Of a DNA stretch of 64,000 nt, positions 12,961 to 24,334 are shown one piece after another. The stretch is from Begonia masoniana (taxonomy: Eukaryota > Streptophyta > Magnoliopsida > Cucurbitales > Begoniaceae). The notes below the pieces were generated by a model. That model worked only from the letters and a program-made list of their open reading frames with translations, was not told the DNA's origin and did no database searches. The stretch lies in the NCBI GenBank assembly GCA_022432975.1, contig CM039516.1, forward strand, positions 35,427,157 to 35,491,156, in the 5' to 3' direction. Positions within the stretch are counted from its first letter, which is position 1. Each line of letters begins with the position of its first letter. Made by a program: the position numbers and the translations under genes.

Positions 12961-14332
12961 GTCTAAGTAGGCTTATGCATGTTTAATATATATAAATATA
13001 TATTTTTGAATGTTGAAGGTATGGATATGCATGATTGGAATAATGATCATAATTTCATATGACCGATTTGGTGTAGGAATATTTTTTTAATTTCATATTT
13101 TTAATCTTGATGTAAACTTAATTTCTCTTGGGTAGATAATCTTTGTGTAATGTTGATGGAGGTTAAATGACAAAAAGAGACAAGACAAATTTTGGAGCAG
13201 GACTACAGTATGCAATTGTTAACACTGCGACGTAGGACACATAAACATGGATTCTGAAGTGCACATCTGATGAGGATGTCCCACTGAGCACATATATTTT
13301 TTTATGGGGTTACATATAAGTTTTAGAAATACCCAAATAGACCTTGTCATTATTTCATTTACTTTTATGGTTAATATAAATCGTTATCATTGTCATGCAA
13401 TGACATGCCATATAGTTTGCATATAGAGTCTACTTATAATTTTAGTTTTCTTAAATTGGTATGCATTCATAGTACATATTTTATTTATTTATTTTAATAA
13501 ATTAGTTTATTAAAAATCAAGTAGTAAACTATTAGTTCAGATTTATGAACTATGTGAGAAAATAAAAGAACGTAAAATTTCAATTGTTAAAATTTTATAT
13601 TATTGTATAAATTGTATATTTAGAATCATTAGTTTTATAATTTGATTATAAAACTGATAATGTATATAAAAATAAAATAATTTAATTAATTAATTTTTAT
13701 AAAAGGTTAATAGAATATATGATATTTTATAGAATCACACTAATTCTAAATAATGAGTGAGAGCGGGAGTTAAATGTAACTTCTCATGGTCTACATTGTT
13801 GATACAACAACATGATATTTAAGTTGGGCTCCTAGATGACTTTGTTATTGTCCTCTCTAAGTAGAGTGTTCACTTAAATCAATACGATGATTGGTCTCTC
13901 AGAGATAGGTTATATGAAATGTATTTATGATTGACCAACCCTAAGACGACAATTATAAGTTAAGTTTTATAAAACTGAAACGATGGTATACACTCATGAA
14001 AATATTGTTAAATGTGTTAATAACATTTTGGACCAAAACTAATCGGTAGTTAATAAATTTTGAAAATATGAGATATTTTGAATAAATTTATTAATAGATA
14101 ATATTTTTACCCTAAGGAAAAATACTATGTATCAAGACTATAGTAGTATTTGCATTTCATTTAGTGATTTAGCATGCTCATGCATTATTTTACTATGTCA
14201 TATGTCATATGAATTTGAAGCATAATATTAATTTATTTACTTATTCATTACAACAAAATGTCTTCATTCATGATTAATCTACTTGCAACTAAAATGTTAA
14301 TTGGTGATAACTTTGTTATATAGAAAAACAAC
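12961..14332. other. AT-rich stretch without genes
   Basis: Very AT-rich sequence with no conserved reading frame. About 13740-14330 may be the leader or LTR of the copia remnant that starts at 14333, but I found no clear TG...CA boundaries or primer-binding site. Confidence 0.35.
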
Positions 14333-15497
14333 ATGAATATGATTTATGTTCACAACAACCTGAAGTTTGTCATGACTAAGGAATGTTCTCTAGTCCCTGC
14401 TAAAAGTGCCACGAAAGTAGAGAGAAAATCATTTGATACATGGCAACGAGAAAATGACAAAGCTCGTTGTTATTTACTCGCTTTCATGACAGATGTTCTC
14501 AACACAAAATTTGATATCATAGAGAATGCATATGAGATAATGGAGTCTCTCTAGAACATATTTGGCCGGCCATCTGACCAAGCCCGCCATGAATCTATCA
14601 AGAAAGTCATGAATAACAAGACGTGAGCCGGTATATCTATTAGAGAGCATGTGTTAATGATGATTAGCACAATTCATAAGGCTGGAAAAAATAAGGCCCA
14701 TATTGATGACGCTACTCTTGTGGACATGATTTTAGAAAGCTTGAGACCACAGTTCTTACAATTTAGGAATAACTACTTCATGAACACGATATAACTCAGT
14801 TGATTAACATGAGCTTACGACCTACGAGACCATTTCTTTTGTAGAGAAGAAGGGAGAAACAAATGTTGTTGAACCCTCCTCATCTCAATCTTCCCTTAAA
14901 ATCGAAAGAAATTTAAGAAAAAAGAAGAAAAGTTCAGGAGCATATTCAGTAGGGTAGAAAGGACAACTGCAATAAAAGGAACAAGTCTAATGACGAAAAA
15001 AAGAATAGCTTGAGACAGAAAAAGCCCAAAGGAAATTTTTTTTCATTGTGGAGTTGATGATCATTAGAAGAGAAATTGTAAAAAGTATCTCAATGAACTA
15101 AAGCAAAAGCAAACAGGTAAATTTGATTTACTTGTCATTGAATCTTGTTTAGTTGATAATGATTTTTCACCCTAGATAGTTAATTCATGTGCTACTAATT
15201 ATGTTTATTGTTCTTTATAGATACTTAATTCCTACTGAAACTAGCATATGGGGAGTTCATTATGAGAGTGGGCAATAAGACACTTGTTTCAACTTCAGCC
15301 ATGGAAGAAAAAAAATTACATTTTCAAAATAATTTTTTATTGTTGAATAATGTTTATTTTGTATCGGAGTTTACTAGAAACCTCATTTTCATTTCTCACT
15401 TATTTGAAGAATGTTATTTTTTTAATAATAATAATATTATTATTTCTACAAATAGTTTAAATATTTGTTTTGGTTTACAGAAAGTTGATTTTATTTA
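14333..15497 (+). pseudogene. decayed Ty1/copia gag-protease remnant
   Basis: The first part resembles the copia gag (UBN2) domain: DTWQRENDKARCYLLAFM, then NAYEIMESL. After a stop come words such as QARHESIKKVMNN and a MILESL-type segment in shifted frames. At about 15160-15190 a protease-like WIVNSCATN replaces the usual D-S-G-A. 15262-15498 matches the GAG-pre-integrase region (NNVYFVSEFTRNLIFISHLF). Many stops and frameshifts are present. Integrase core and reverse transcriptase are absent. Confidence 0.75.
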
Positions 15498-15498
15498 A

Positions 15499-16350
15499 TA
15501 AGAACCACTAATAATCATTGTTGAATAGTGAAATTTTTTAAGTGGAATTTTCTAAGTCCAAGAAACTTAAAATTTCTAGATCATATTAATCTAGAATATA
15601 ATTAACAGACTTGTAAAGAATAATCCTTTAAAAGATCTAAATGTTGGAATGTTATCAGTTTGTACCTCGGGGTCCGTGACCCAATCTCAAGTCGAGGTAC
15701 GTCTTCTATCCATCTTTATGACCTAATTTGTTTACTAATTTTGTAGGTGACAACTCATTTGTTTAAAGGGTAAATTTGTCTTCCCTTAGACAAATTGATG
15801 TTTTAAGCTTTCTTTGTTTAAGTATATGAAACTTAACCTTTATGAATTTTGACCAACTTTAGCCTTACTTTTCTTTAGTTTAGATGTTTTTAATAGTCTT
15901 TAGGAATGTTATGATGGATTCAAGGCTTAGAGCAAAAGAAAGCATTGAAGATCAAGTTGGAACCTCTTTGAAGCATTTCGTCTAACAGCTGGCGTGCATC
16001 AGCAAACAGACAGCGCAACGAGCGCACCAGACAGCACCCGCGCGCGCACTAGACAGCACCAGTGCGCGCCCCGACAGTGCCCGCACGCACATTAGACAGC
16101 GCCAGCGCGCGCGCCAGATAGCCAGCACGCACGCACCAGCGAGCGCCAGCCAATCAGCACGCACGCCTAGCAGCCACCAATACACTTTTTTTTCGGTTCA
16201 CCTGACCCGTTTTGGTTCACGGCCTGGTTCAGCGTCCAACAGTTATTAACGAGCAGATTTCTGCATACGCTCCTCCTTCAGCTTTCTTCTTCCTCTCTTC
16301 CCGATCATTCTCCCTCTGAATTTAAGCTTCACTCTAAGCTTTGTAAAATT
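15499..16350. other. non-coding stretch with a GC-rich imperfect repeat
   Basis: 15499-15980 is AT-rich and may be LTR sequence (it contains acctcggggtccgtgaccca). 15982-16190 is sharply GC-rich, with repeated gcgcgc, agacagc and ccagc words that open spurious frames on both strands. 16200-16350 contains T/C-rich tracts. Confidence 0.4.
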
Positions 16351-16416
16351 TTTAGCTAATTGATCAATATTTGGAAAATTGTAGAAGAGTTTCTTCTTGT
16401 TCGGAGTGTTCTTTGT

Positions 16417-16448
<32 letters not shown>
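16417..16448. repeat. (GA)n microsatellite
   Basis: An uninterrupted GA dinucleotide run of about 13 units is followed by gaaagagag. The Leu-Ser repeats it would encode on the minus strand are an artefact of the run. Confidence 0.9.
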
Positions 16449-16449
<1 letters not shown>

Positions 16450-16889
16450 TTTTCTCTCGGTGGTTCATCGGTGCGTAGCACCGGGATGAAGCCACCCAAT
16501 TGTACTCCGAGCCCATGGTTGCTAGGGGGTGCTCTTAGTTCATCTTTGCTCCTCTCTGTCAATGAGTGGAAGCCAAAGATGGGCGAAACCAATTCGGCTG
16601 AGCGTTGTGAACACCAGTGGTGTTCTTTTCGCCAGAAGCATAATCTTGCCTCTGGGACAGCCTCGTAGGTTCCTTCATTGCCGCCATCCACCATCAGCCT
16701 TTTCTGAGGTTGCTGAAGCAACACCCACTTCCTCAAGTGCTCGGTATCACCCTCTTCCCTCCTTACCATTTTTCCTGTTCATTCCTCTGTTTTTTTTGTC
16801 CTGTTTGTGCATGTTTTTCTTTCTCTTCATTTAGCTTCCGCAAATGTGAGTTGAGTGTCTTGGTTGGGACCCCGGTTCCTATCAAACAT

Positions 16890-17992
16890 GCTCTGATACC
16901 AAATGTTAGGGGACGAGCTGCAATGGGGTGGAAATACGCATGCGGAAGACTAGAAAACAAGACAAGGTTCGATGCTCCAAGAACACCCAAAAACTAGGAC
17001 ATAAGATGCGTAAAACAGAGGGGATAACGTGGAAATACAGATGAGGTGGGTGTTGGATTGAAGAGGGCGCAATGGAACGACGAAGGGAATCCATGCTGGC
17101 CCGTAAGGATAACCACGACACTTTCGGGTGAAGAGTGGAAAGATGCTACCAAGCGTTGGGCAGATGGGTAAGTCGGCAATCTCTTCAGAGGTTGTTGATG
17201 GACTAAAGGGAGCGCGAGGCAACGTCGGAGGGGTCCAATGCTGGCCCAAAAAGGTGATCCCAGCACCTTTTAGGAAAAAGGCTATCTCCGAGAAGGAGGA
17301 GCGCTCCAGCAAGCGATTAAAGACCTACGCACGTTACTTCTACTGATGAGATGAAAGGGGCAAAGGAAGGCCCGTGGCTGGTTCCCAAAGACAGTGCAAC
17401 GAAGCAGCTCGGCGTCTCTGGAAATGAAGTTCCTCGTTACTGGGGAACATCGCAGCTTTAGGGATGGTTTTACATCCTTCTACTTGTGTCCAAGTTCCTT
17501 GAAGAACTGGAGAGGAAGGATGGCAATAAGAGTGCTTCCAAGAACCATTAACTTGGAGGAACAATCCTTGGTGCGGCTGGGTGCTACGCACCGGTGAAGA
17601 GGGCACCGAGAAAACCCATGAAAAAAACCCAACTTCTGAAGATGCAATCTTCTATTTCCAAAAATATACTATTCAAAAACTGCTAATACAAGCTACAAAT
17701 TATCCTTAAGTATGTGTTCCTAATCCTCTTAGGATTTGGTGGCTAACAAAAGAGAAAAAGGCAAAAGAAGACAACAACATGGGCTCCATCATTGTGGGCG
17801 GCTGTTTCTCTCTCCCACATTCCAGCACCTAGCGCCATTAGCATTCCTGTGCTCCTTAGATGAGAAGTTACAATAAACAAGGCATGCATGAAAACCAAGA
17901 ATACCAAATTAATGTCCTACTAGTGGCTCTAAAATAAAAACGATAAGTGGTCCTGTTTAAGTTCCAAAGAAAAACTAGCAAGTCTTATTACA
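16890..17992 (-). mobile_element. LTR with adjacent tRNA-Met primer-binding site, truncated element
   Basis: GCTCTGATACCAA (16890-16902) is the reverse complement of the usual initiator-tRNA-Met primer-binding site. It lies just before TGTTAGGGGACGAG (from 16904), which looks like an LTR edge. TTATTACA near 17985-17992 is a possible other edge, giving about 1.1 kb. The element would read on the minus strand, with its interior at lower coordinates, where no gag-pol survives. The boundaries are tentative. Confidence 0.4.
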
Positions 17993-18469
17993 ATAGATGT
18001 CTCAAGGGGGACAAACCCCTCCTTCGTTGTACGCTTCGGCCATGCGAAGATTAGTTCGGCTGTTGGTTGCTTCCACGAGAATATTTGCTTCAACTAAACC
18101 TTGCTCGGTTAATGGATCTTCCCAAGTGAGTAGGTGCATGGATTTCTCCCTATCGTGCACTGATGGTTCCCAATTTTCAGCGTCCCAAATAGATGTTCCT
18201 GAAAAATCAACAACTAAGTTAGTTAATCGTTTGGTTCCGGCCACAGGCTTGTTTGCAATCGGGTCAAGGGTCTCTAGGGCATATCATCCCCTTCGGGTTG
18301 ATGAAGATTTGACTTCAAATCTATTTTTGTGCTCTTCTTTTTCCTCTTCCACTTCTTGAGATAGAGTGATAGGTCTAGAACCTTAAAGGTAGCCGAAACG
18401 ACATGCTCTCTTGGAAGTTTGAGTCCACAAACATTGTAGTCTATCTTCTCATGAACCTTATCACAAAAC
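17993..18469 (-). pseudogene. downstream part of an unidentified reading frame split by the Sirevirus
   Basis: Removing 18470-41695 plus one AAAAC copy makes the minus-strand frame that begins near 42040 continue without a break into this segment (KVHEKIDYNVCGLKLPREHV follows the junction). It ends at a stop near 18270. A second open stretch, 18244-18002 (DFSGTSIWDAENWEP), lies further on in another frame. I do not recognise the protein. It could be a host gene remnant or the interior of an older non-autonomous element. Confidence 0.4.
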
Positions 18470-19196
18470 TGTAGGATCGAGATTGTCTAAGAGGGGGGGA
18501 GGGGTGAATTAGACTTTTAAGCTTAATTTAGTAATCTAGATAATTTCTCTCGTGTTCTTAAAACTTAAAGGCTAACAGCAGACAATCAAATAAAGTTGAG
18601 AGAGAGAGAAATTAACACCAGGATTTTTAACGTGGTTCGGCTAAACCTGCCTACGTCCACGCTCCAAGGCTCCCCCTTGAAGATTCTTAACCTTCTCCTC
18701 AACGAGAAAAACACAGATCGAATTGCCGGGCTTCGATCTACTGCCTTTTACACAGATCTGGATTGTTCTTCACAGGCGACAATCCACTGCCTTTACAGTT
18801 TTTGAGTTTGCAAATTACAAGCACAGACTACACTCTCACAAGGATTAAATCTCAAGTTAAAGCTGAGAGGTGTAGTGGAAATACAGAGTATAATAGAATT
18901 CGCAGGTTAGGGCTCAAGATTCAAAAATGCAAAAGTTATTTCTTCGTGTTCTAACCTCGGCTTAAATACTCTTATCTCATTTTTTCTTCACAGAATTGAA
19001 TGCTTCTTTCTTCAAATGGAAAAGTTACCGTTGGGAAGCATCCGTACACAAGCAGATATTCGTTGCACCTGAAATTGCTGTTCGTCGTCGCCATTAATGT
19101 TCTGGAGTTAAGGCTGAAAACAACGTCATTGTAGCTTCGCGGTCATTTTTGAATTCTGGCGGAAGATCACCGGTTGAAGTCTTTAAAAAGCTATCG

Positions 19197-19470
19197 GCAT
19201 GAGTATCTTCAAACACCATCGGCAGATGCAACATGATAAGCTATTGGCAGATGTAAGCTTTAAACTCCATCGGCAGATGTAAGCTTTAAACTCCATCGGC
19301 AGATGTATATTGAAAAACCATTGGCAGATGCATCTTGAAATTTCATCGGCAGATGCAACTTGAAATGCTATCGGCATATGTAAACTTTGAACTCCATCGG
19401 TAGATGCATCTTGAAAAGCCATCGGCAGATGTATATTGAAAAACCATCGGTAGATGCATCTTGAAACTTC
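19197..19470. repeat. native catcggcagatg repeat inside the Sirevirus LTR
   Basis: About ten imperfect 25-26-bp units share the core atcggcagatg followed by variable linkers (taagctttaaactc, tatattgaaaaac, catcttgaaa). The same array occurs in the 5' LTR at about 41225-41510, so it belongs to the LTR family. It is the obvious source of the large array at 20199. Confidence 0.85.
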
Positions 19471-19565
19471 AATCGCATACAGCCAACATCTCATTGCTTG
19501 AAGCCGGTAATCGGCAGGTGTAATATTATCGCGCTGAACCGCCATCGGTATGTGTTTGGTATATA

Positions 19566-20200
19566 CCCGGATATGTACGGGTTTTTGGATTAATATATTA
19601 GGATCATTATTTATTATATAATGGTATTTTTGGTAAATAAGGTCAAATCAGGGCCCGTTTCACGAAAGAAAGCGTCATTAACGAGCCTAACGGCTATGGA
19701 ATTTTAAAGAATTTACAGATATTTTCGGAATGAATAACGCTAATATTCCAGTAATTATGTTTCCTCGGAATATAAGTTTTAGTAAAAAGAGTAAACGAGA
19801 TCCCATTCCACGAACGGACAGTTTTAATAGGACCCAATATAATTTGGATTTATCGCGAAATAAGAAATTCGAAACAGTTAAAACACGAGAGGTAGTGACG
19901 TTCAATAAAATAGAGTATTATTATTATTATTATTATATTTAAAAAAAATAAAATAAAACATAAACAACAGAATGGCCCGAAGGCCATTCTGCTGTTCGAA
20001 CCCAGCCCCGCGAGCGAGAACAGGGGAGACGAGAAGAAACGACGGCGACGCGGCGCCGTTCACCGCGACGAACATCGCGGCCTTCCGGCCAGACAACGGC
20101 GACAGGAGAACTCCGGCCGTCTCGCGCACGAACCGAACCGGTAAGCTCGGTTTTCCTCCCTGTTTTTGGTTCGGTTTGAGGCAGTGAACGTCGAGCTCGA
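19566..20200. repeat. partial duplicate of the solo-LTR 5' end (copy A)
   Basis: Corresponds to 21200-21828 (copy B) from cccgg to gagctcga. Copies differ by many single-base insertions and deletions, often in short homopolymers, rather than by substitutions. Both contain GC-rich sequence around aatggcccgaaggccatt, a short palindrome. Confidence 0.9.
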
Positions 20201-21200
20201 TGTAAGCTTTAAACTCCATCGGCAGATGTAAGCTTTAAACTCCATCGGCAGATGTAAGCTTTAAACTCCATCGGCAGATGTAAGCTTTAAACTCCATCGG
20301 CAGATGTAAGCTTTAAACTCCATCGGCAGATGTAAGCTTTAAACTCCATCGGCAGATGTAAGCTTTAAACTCCATCGGCAGATGTAAGCTTTAAACTCCA
20401 TCGGCAGATGTAAGCTTTAAACTCCATCGGCAGATGTAAGCTTTAAACTCCATCGGCAGATGTAAGCTTTAAACTCCATCGGCAGATGTAAGCTTTAAAC
20501 TCCATCGGCAGATGTAAGCTTTAAACTCCATCGGCAGATGTAAGCTTTAAACTCCATCGGCAGATGTAAGCTTTAAACTCCATCGGCAGATGTAAGCTTT
20601 AAACTCCATCGGCAGATGTAAGCTTTAAACTCCATCGGCAGATGTAAGCTTTAAACTCCATCGGCAGATGTAAGCTTTAAACTCCATCGGCAGATGTAAG
20701 CTTTAAACTCCATCGGCAGATGTAAGCTTTAAACTCCATCGGCAGATGTAAGCTTTAAACTCCATCGGCAGATGTAAGCTTTAAACTCCATCGGCAGATG
20801 TAAGCTTTAAACTCCATCGGCAGATGTAAGCTTTAAACTCCATCGGCAGATGTATATTGAAAAACCATCGGCAGATGTAAGCTTTAAACTCCATCGGCAG
20901 ATGTAAGCTTTAAACTCCATCGGCAGATGTAAGCTTTAAACTCCATCGGCAGATGTAAGCTTTAAACTCCATCGGCAGATGTAAGCTTTAAACTCCATCG
21001 GCAGATGTATATTGAAAAACCATCGGCAGATGTATATTGAAAAACCATCGGCAGATGTAAGCTTTAAACTCCATCGGCAGATGTAAGCTTTAAACTCCAT
21101 CGGCAGATGTAAGCTTTAAACTCCATCGGCAGATGTATATTGAAAAACCATCGGCAGATGTAAGCTTTAAACTCCATCGGCAGATGTAAGCTTTAAACTC
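20199..21200. repeat. 26-bp tandem array, about 38 copies
   Basis: Near-identical 26-bp units (core gatgtaagctttaaactcca) run head to tail, each with a HindIII site AAGCTT. Four 25-bp variant units (gatgtatattgaaaaacc) interrupt it near 20848, 21007, 21032 and 21136. Both unit types occur in the surrounding Sirevirus LTR. There are no spacers, so this is not a CRISPR array. Confidence 0.95.
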
Positions 21201-24200
21201 CCGGCTTGTACGGGTTTTTGGATTTAATATATTATACATTATTTTATTATATAATGGTATTTTTGGTAAATATGTCAAATCAGGCCCGTTTCACGAAAAG
21301 AAAGCGTCATTACGATCCTAACGACCTAATTGGAATTTTAAAGAATTTACGAGAATTTTCGGAATAATAACGCTATATTCCGAGTAATTATGTTTCTCGT
21401 AATATAATTTTAGTAAAATAGTAAACGAGATCCGATTCACGACACGGACAGTTTTAATAGGACCCAGATAATAAGTTGGATTTATCGGCGAAATAAGAAA
21501 TTCGAAACAGTTGAAAACACGAGAGGTAGTGACGTTCAATAAAATAGAGTTATTATTATATTATTAATATATTTAAAAAAAAATAAAACATAAACAACAG
21601 AATGGCCCGAAGGCCATTCTGCTGTTCGAACCCAAGCCCCGCGAGCGAGAACAGGGGAGACGAGAAGAAACGACGGCGACGCGGCGCCGTTCACCGACGA
21701 ACATCGGCGCCTTCCGGCCAGACAACGGCGACAGGAGAACTCCGGCCGTCTCGCGCACGAACCGAACCGGTAAGCTCGGTTTTTCTCCTGTTTTTGGTTC
21801 GGTTTGAGGCAGTGAACGTCGAGCTCGATTGAGCTCCGACCACCGGCCATTTTTGGCTAGCCTCGGCGTCAAATGACCGGGCTTAGGCCGGCGAAGGTCG
21901 CCTGGCCGTGTTGTGCTCAAATTGAGCGAAAAATCAGTGATGCCCGAATTAGGGCAATTCGGGTTTGTACTTTGTAACTTCGATTTTAGGTTAGTTGTTG
22001 TTAATTGGATGTTAAAAGGATAGATTGGTGAAGAACTTGATGGAATTTGATGAAAAATCAAAAAGAGGAATTTTGGGAAAAAGGGGCAGTTCGGGTTTCT
22101 GCTAAATTGACCTAGTTCCGGTCGTTTGTTTTTAAATTCCTTTTGGCATATTAAAATAGGTTATTAGAGGAGTACGTGGCCGCTGGAATCGTTCGATTCC
22201 GATAACCGACGCGAAAGTTACGCGCGTTCGAAGTTTTAGGTCGGTTTTTACCCAACCCGAATTAGTGGCCCGTTAAGTTAGGTTTTAATTGGATTAGACT
22301 AGAAATAGTAATTTAAGAGTAATTGGAGAATGTAGGCTTGATTTTAATGAAGTCTGAATGTTTGACATAGGTCGAGCCATATGTGACCGGATGTGCCAAA
22401 ACCAGCAAGCTACGGACGACAGGTAAGTCTTCGTGACTTACTCTGACCAATCGGTCTACACCATACTTCGATGTCGCGTCGTGGATCCTTGAAGAGTTGT
22501 TTGCTTTAAATCGCTTTTGGTTGGGTAGTTAGGTTTAAATTGTTTATATGTTACTCTATTTCGGTTTTGATGGTATGCTCTGTCTATATGTGTATAGGTT
22601 GATTGTTGAGTTTTGATGGTATGCTTTGTCTACATGTTTACTGTTATATGAACTGTTCATGCATCACGTATTTCAAATGTCATGAAAACGAATTTCTGCA
22701 CGTGTTTTAAGATAATGAATGAATGTCTGTAATGAATAAACGTAATCTGTCTGTATCTGGTTACGCGAGATGGGGCTCAGGCATGGCTGTAGGATTTGTG
22801 AGCATGTACCCCCCCTCTCTAGGTGGAAAGTGGTAGTTCGACCGCGGAATGTATCCTTTCCATTTAGTGGGTTGATATCTCGGTAACAATCTGTCTGCGA
22901 CGTAATGAAAATGAATCTGTAATCTGAATCTGTATCTGTTTCTGTATCTGAATCTGAGCATGTTTTCTTAATAGCATCTGCACGCATGCATCTGCATTTA
23001 CGTAGCTTACTGAGATTTAATTATCTCATAGGTGTCTGTATGGTGTAGGTGACGTTTTAGGTGACATCGAACCAGGTGAGGATGGCGTTCCTCCTCCTGA
23101 TGTAAGATGCAGCTGATGGATGATGGTCGTGGGAGTGCGCTGGGCAGTCGAGGCGCGTTTTGACTCGTGGGGAATGATGTAAAGGTATTTTGGGATGTAT
23201 GTGAGTGTTTTGGAGGAGTTGGTATTTTGGGATGTATGTGAGTGTTTTGGAGGAGTTGGTATTTTGGGATGTATGTAAGTATTTTGGAGGAGTTAATAGT
23301 ATTATAAAATGTATAGTTGATCATATTAGGATGCTTGGATCTGGTTAGGTGATAGATTTATGTTAATGGTATTATAAAATGTATAGTTGATCATATTAGG
23401 GTGTTTGGTTCTGTTTAGTTGATAGATTTGTTTTATAAAACGTTTGTTAAGGTTTTTATTTGGATTTTTATGAACTGCTTGGTATTTTGTAAACAGGAGG
23501 ATATGTTAAACTTTTAAACGGAACCATGCAGTTTGTTTTCGTGAAAATGTGTTTTGTTTAATTATATCTCGAGTCGTTCTGAGTGAGATTTCAAAGATGT
23601 AGGAGTATCGGTGGTTTAAAGTTAAGTCGTATTGGGAAGTGTATGTTTGTGATGTAGTTATAATTCGTGGTATAGATAGAATTGCGTTAGTGAAATGGTG
23701 AGGTGTATTTTGTAGGTGTTTGTGCGCGTGTTAGTTTAAATAATAGTTTTGAAATTTTTTAAACGTTTTATTAAATCGTTTTCCACTTAAACGCTAAGTA
23801 TAAAAAGAAAAAGAAGAATTTCGTACGGGAAATAGGGTACAGTGTCTGGGTCGTTACAGTGTTGCTTTAAGAAGCTGAACCAGCATCGGCAGATATAACG
23901 TTATAAGCGCTGAACCGCCATCGGCAGGAGTATCTTGGCATTCCATCGGCAGATGTGAGCTTTGAATGCCATCGGTAGATGTCTTCTTTTAAATACTTTG
24001 TCTTTGTCGTTTAGCGATCGGTTTGAGTAGTCTTTTCTACTTCACCGGTGGATGTAAGCTTTAAACACCAACGGATGATGAAATACTTTGTTTATCAATT
24101 TTCAGCCCTGTTTTACTATTTATCCCTGTACACTTAACCAAATAGATTAAACAACTAAAACACCCTTTCCAAGGGTATTTCCAACAGAAAAATTCTCATA

Positions 24201-24334
24201 TATTAAACATAATCAAATTACATACAAATACATCATCAAAAACATTTTTAGACTTAAACACTCTATAAGTCAACAATCTCCCCTTTTTTTATGATGACAA
24301 CCTATAATTTTGATTAAAAATAGCTATCCTCCAT

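Larger units (their letters stand above)
19557..23858. mobile_element. solo LTR of a Ty3/gypsy element, internally rearranged
   Basis: Begins TGGTATATACCC and ends GGGTCGTTACA, with a perfect GTGTT target duplication (19552-19556, 23859-23863). No gag, pol or primer site lies inside. Its 3' half resembles the chromodomain-gypsy LTR at 43510-46039 (shared order: cagg/gaggtaagtcttcgt, acatgcat-type words, ccccc then ggtggaaag). Within it are a 635-bp partial copy (19566-20200), a 26-bp tandem array, and the full copy (21200-23858). LTR orientation is taken as plus from this similarity but is not proven. Confidence 0.8.
18470..24275 (-). repeat. Sirevirus 3' LTR, interrupted
   Basis: Matches the LTR at 40501-41695 from TGTAGGATCGAG onward. 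It is broken at 19556 by the solo LTR and resumes at 23864 after the GTGTT duplication. Without the insertion it is about 1.5 kb against 1.2 kb for the 5' LTR. The difference is roughly 240-280 bp missing from the 5' LTR just before TTTCAGCCCTG. The polypurine tract (aaaaaaaggggagat on the minus strand, 24276-24290) adjoins it. Confidence 0.88.

Noticed and set aside
15982..16185. Cys/Ala/Arg-rich minus-strand frame
   Set aside because: Product of a GC-rich imperfect repeat lacking stops by composition.
16360..16834. Overlapping frames on both strands around the GA microsatellite
   Set aside because: Ser-Leu or Arg-Glu repeats come from the dinucleotide run; no conserved domain or splice structure.
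16890..16902. tRNA-like words GCTCTGATACCA (also at 31638, 40488 and 63905)
   Set aside because: These are retrotransposon primer-binding sites complementary to tRNA-Met, next to LTR edges; no cloverleaf is present. I found no convincing tRNA or rRNA gene.
20199..21200. Regular short repeats resembling a CRISPR array
   Set aside because: Units are contiguous with no unique spacers, the genome is plant nuclear, and the unit derives from a retrotransposon LTR.
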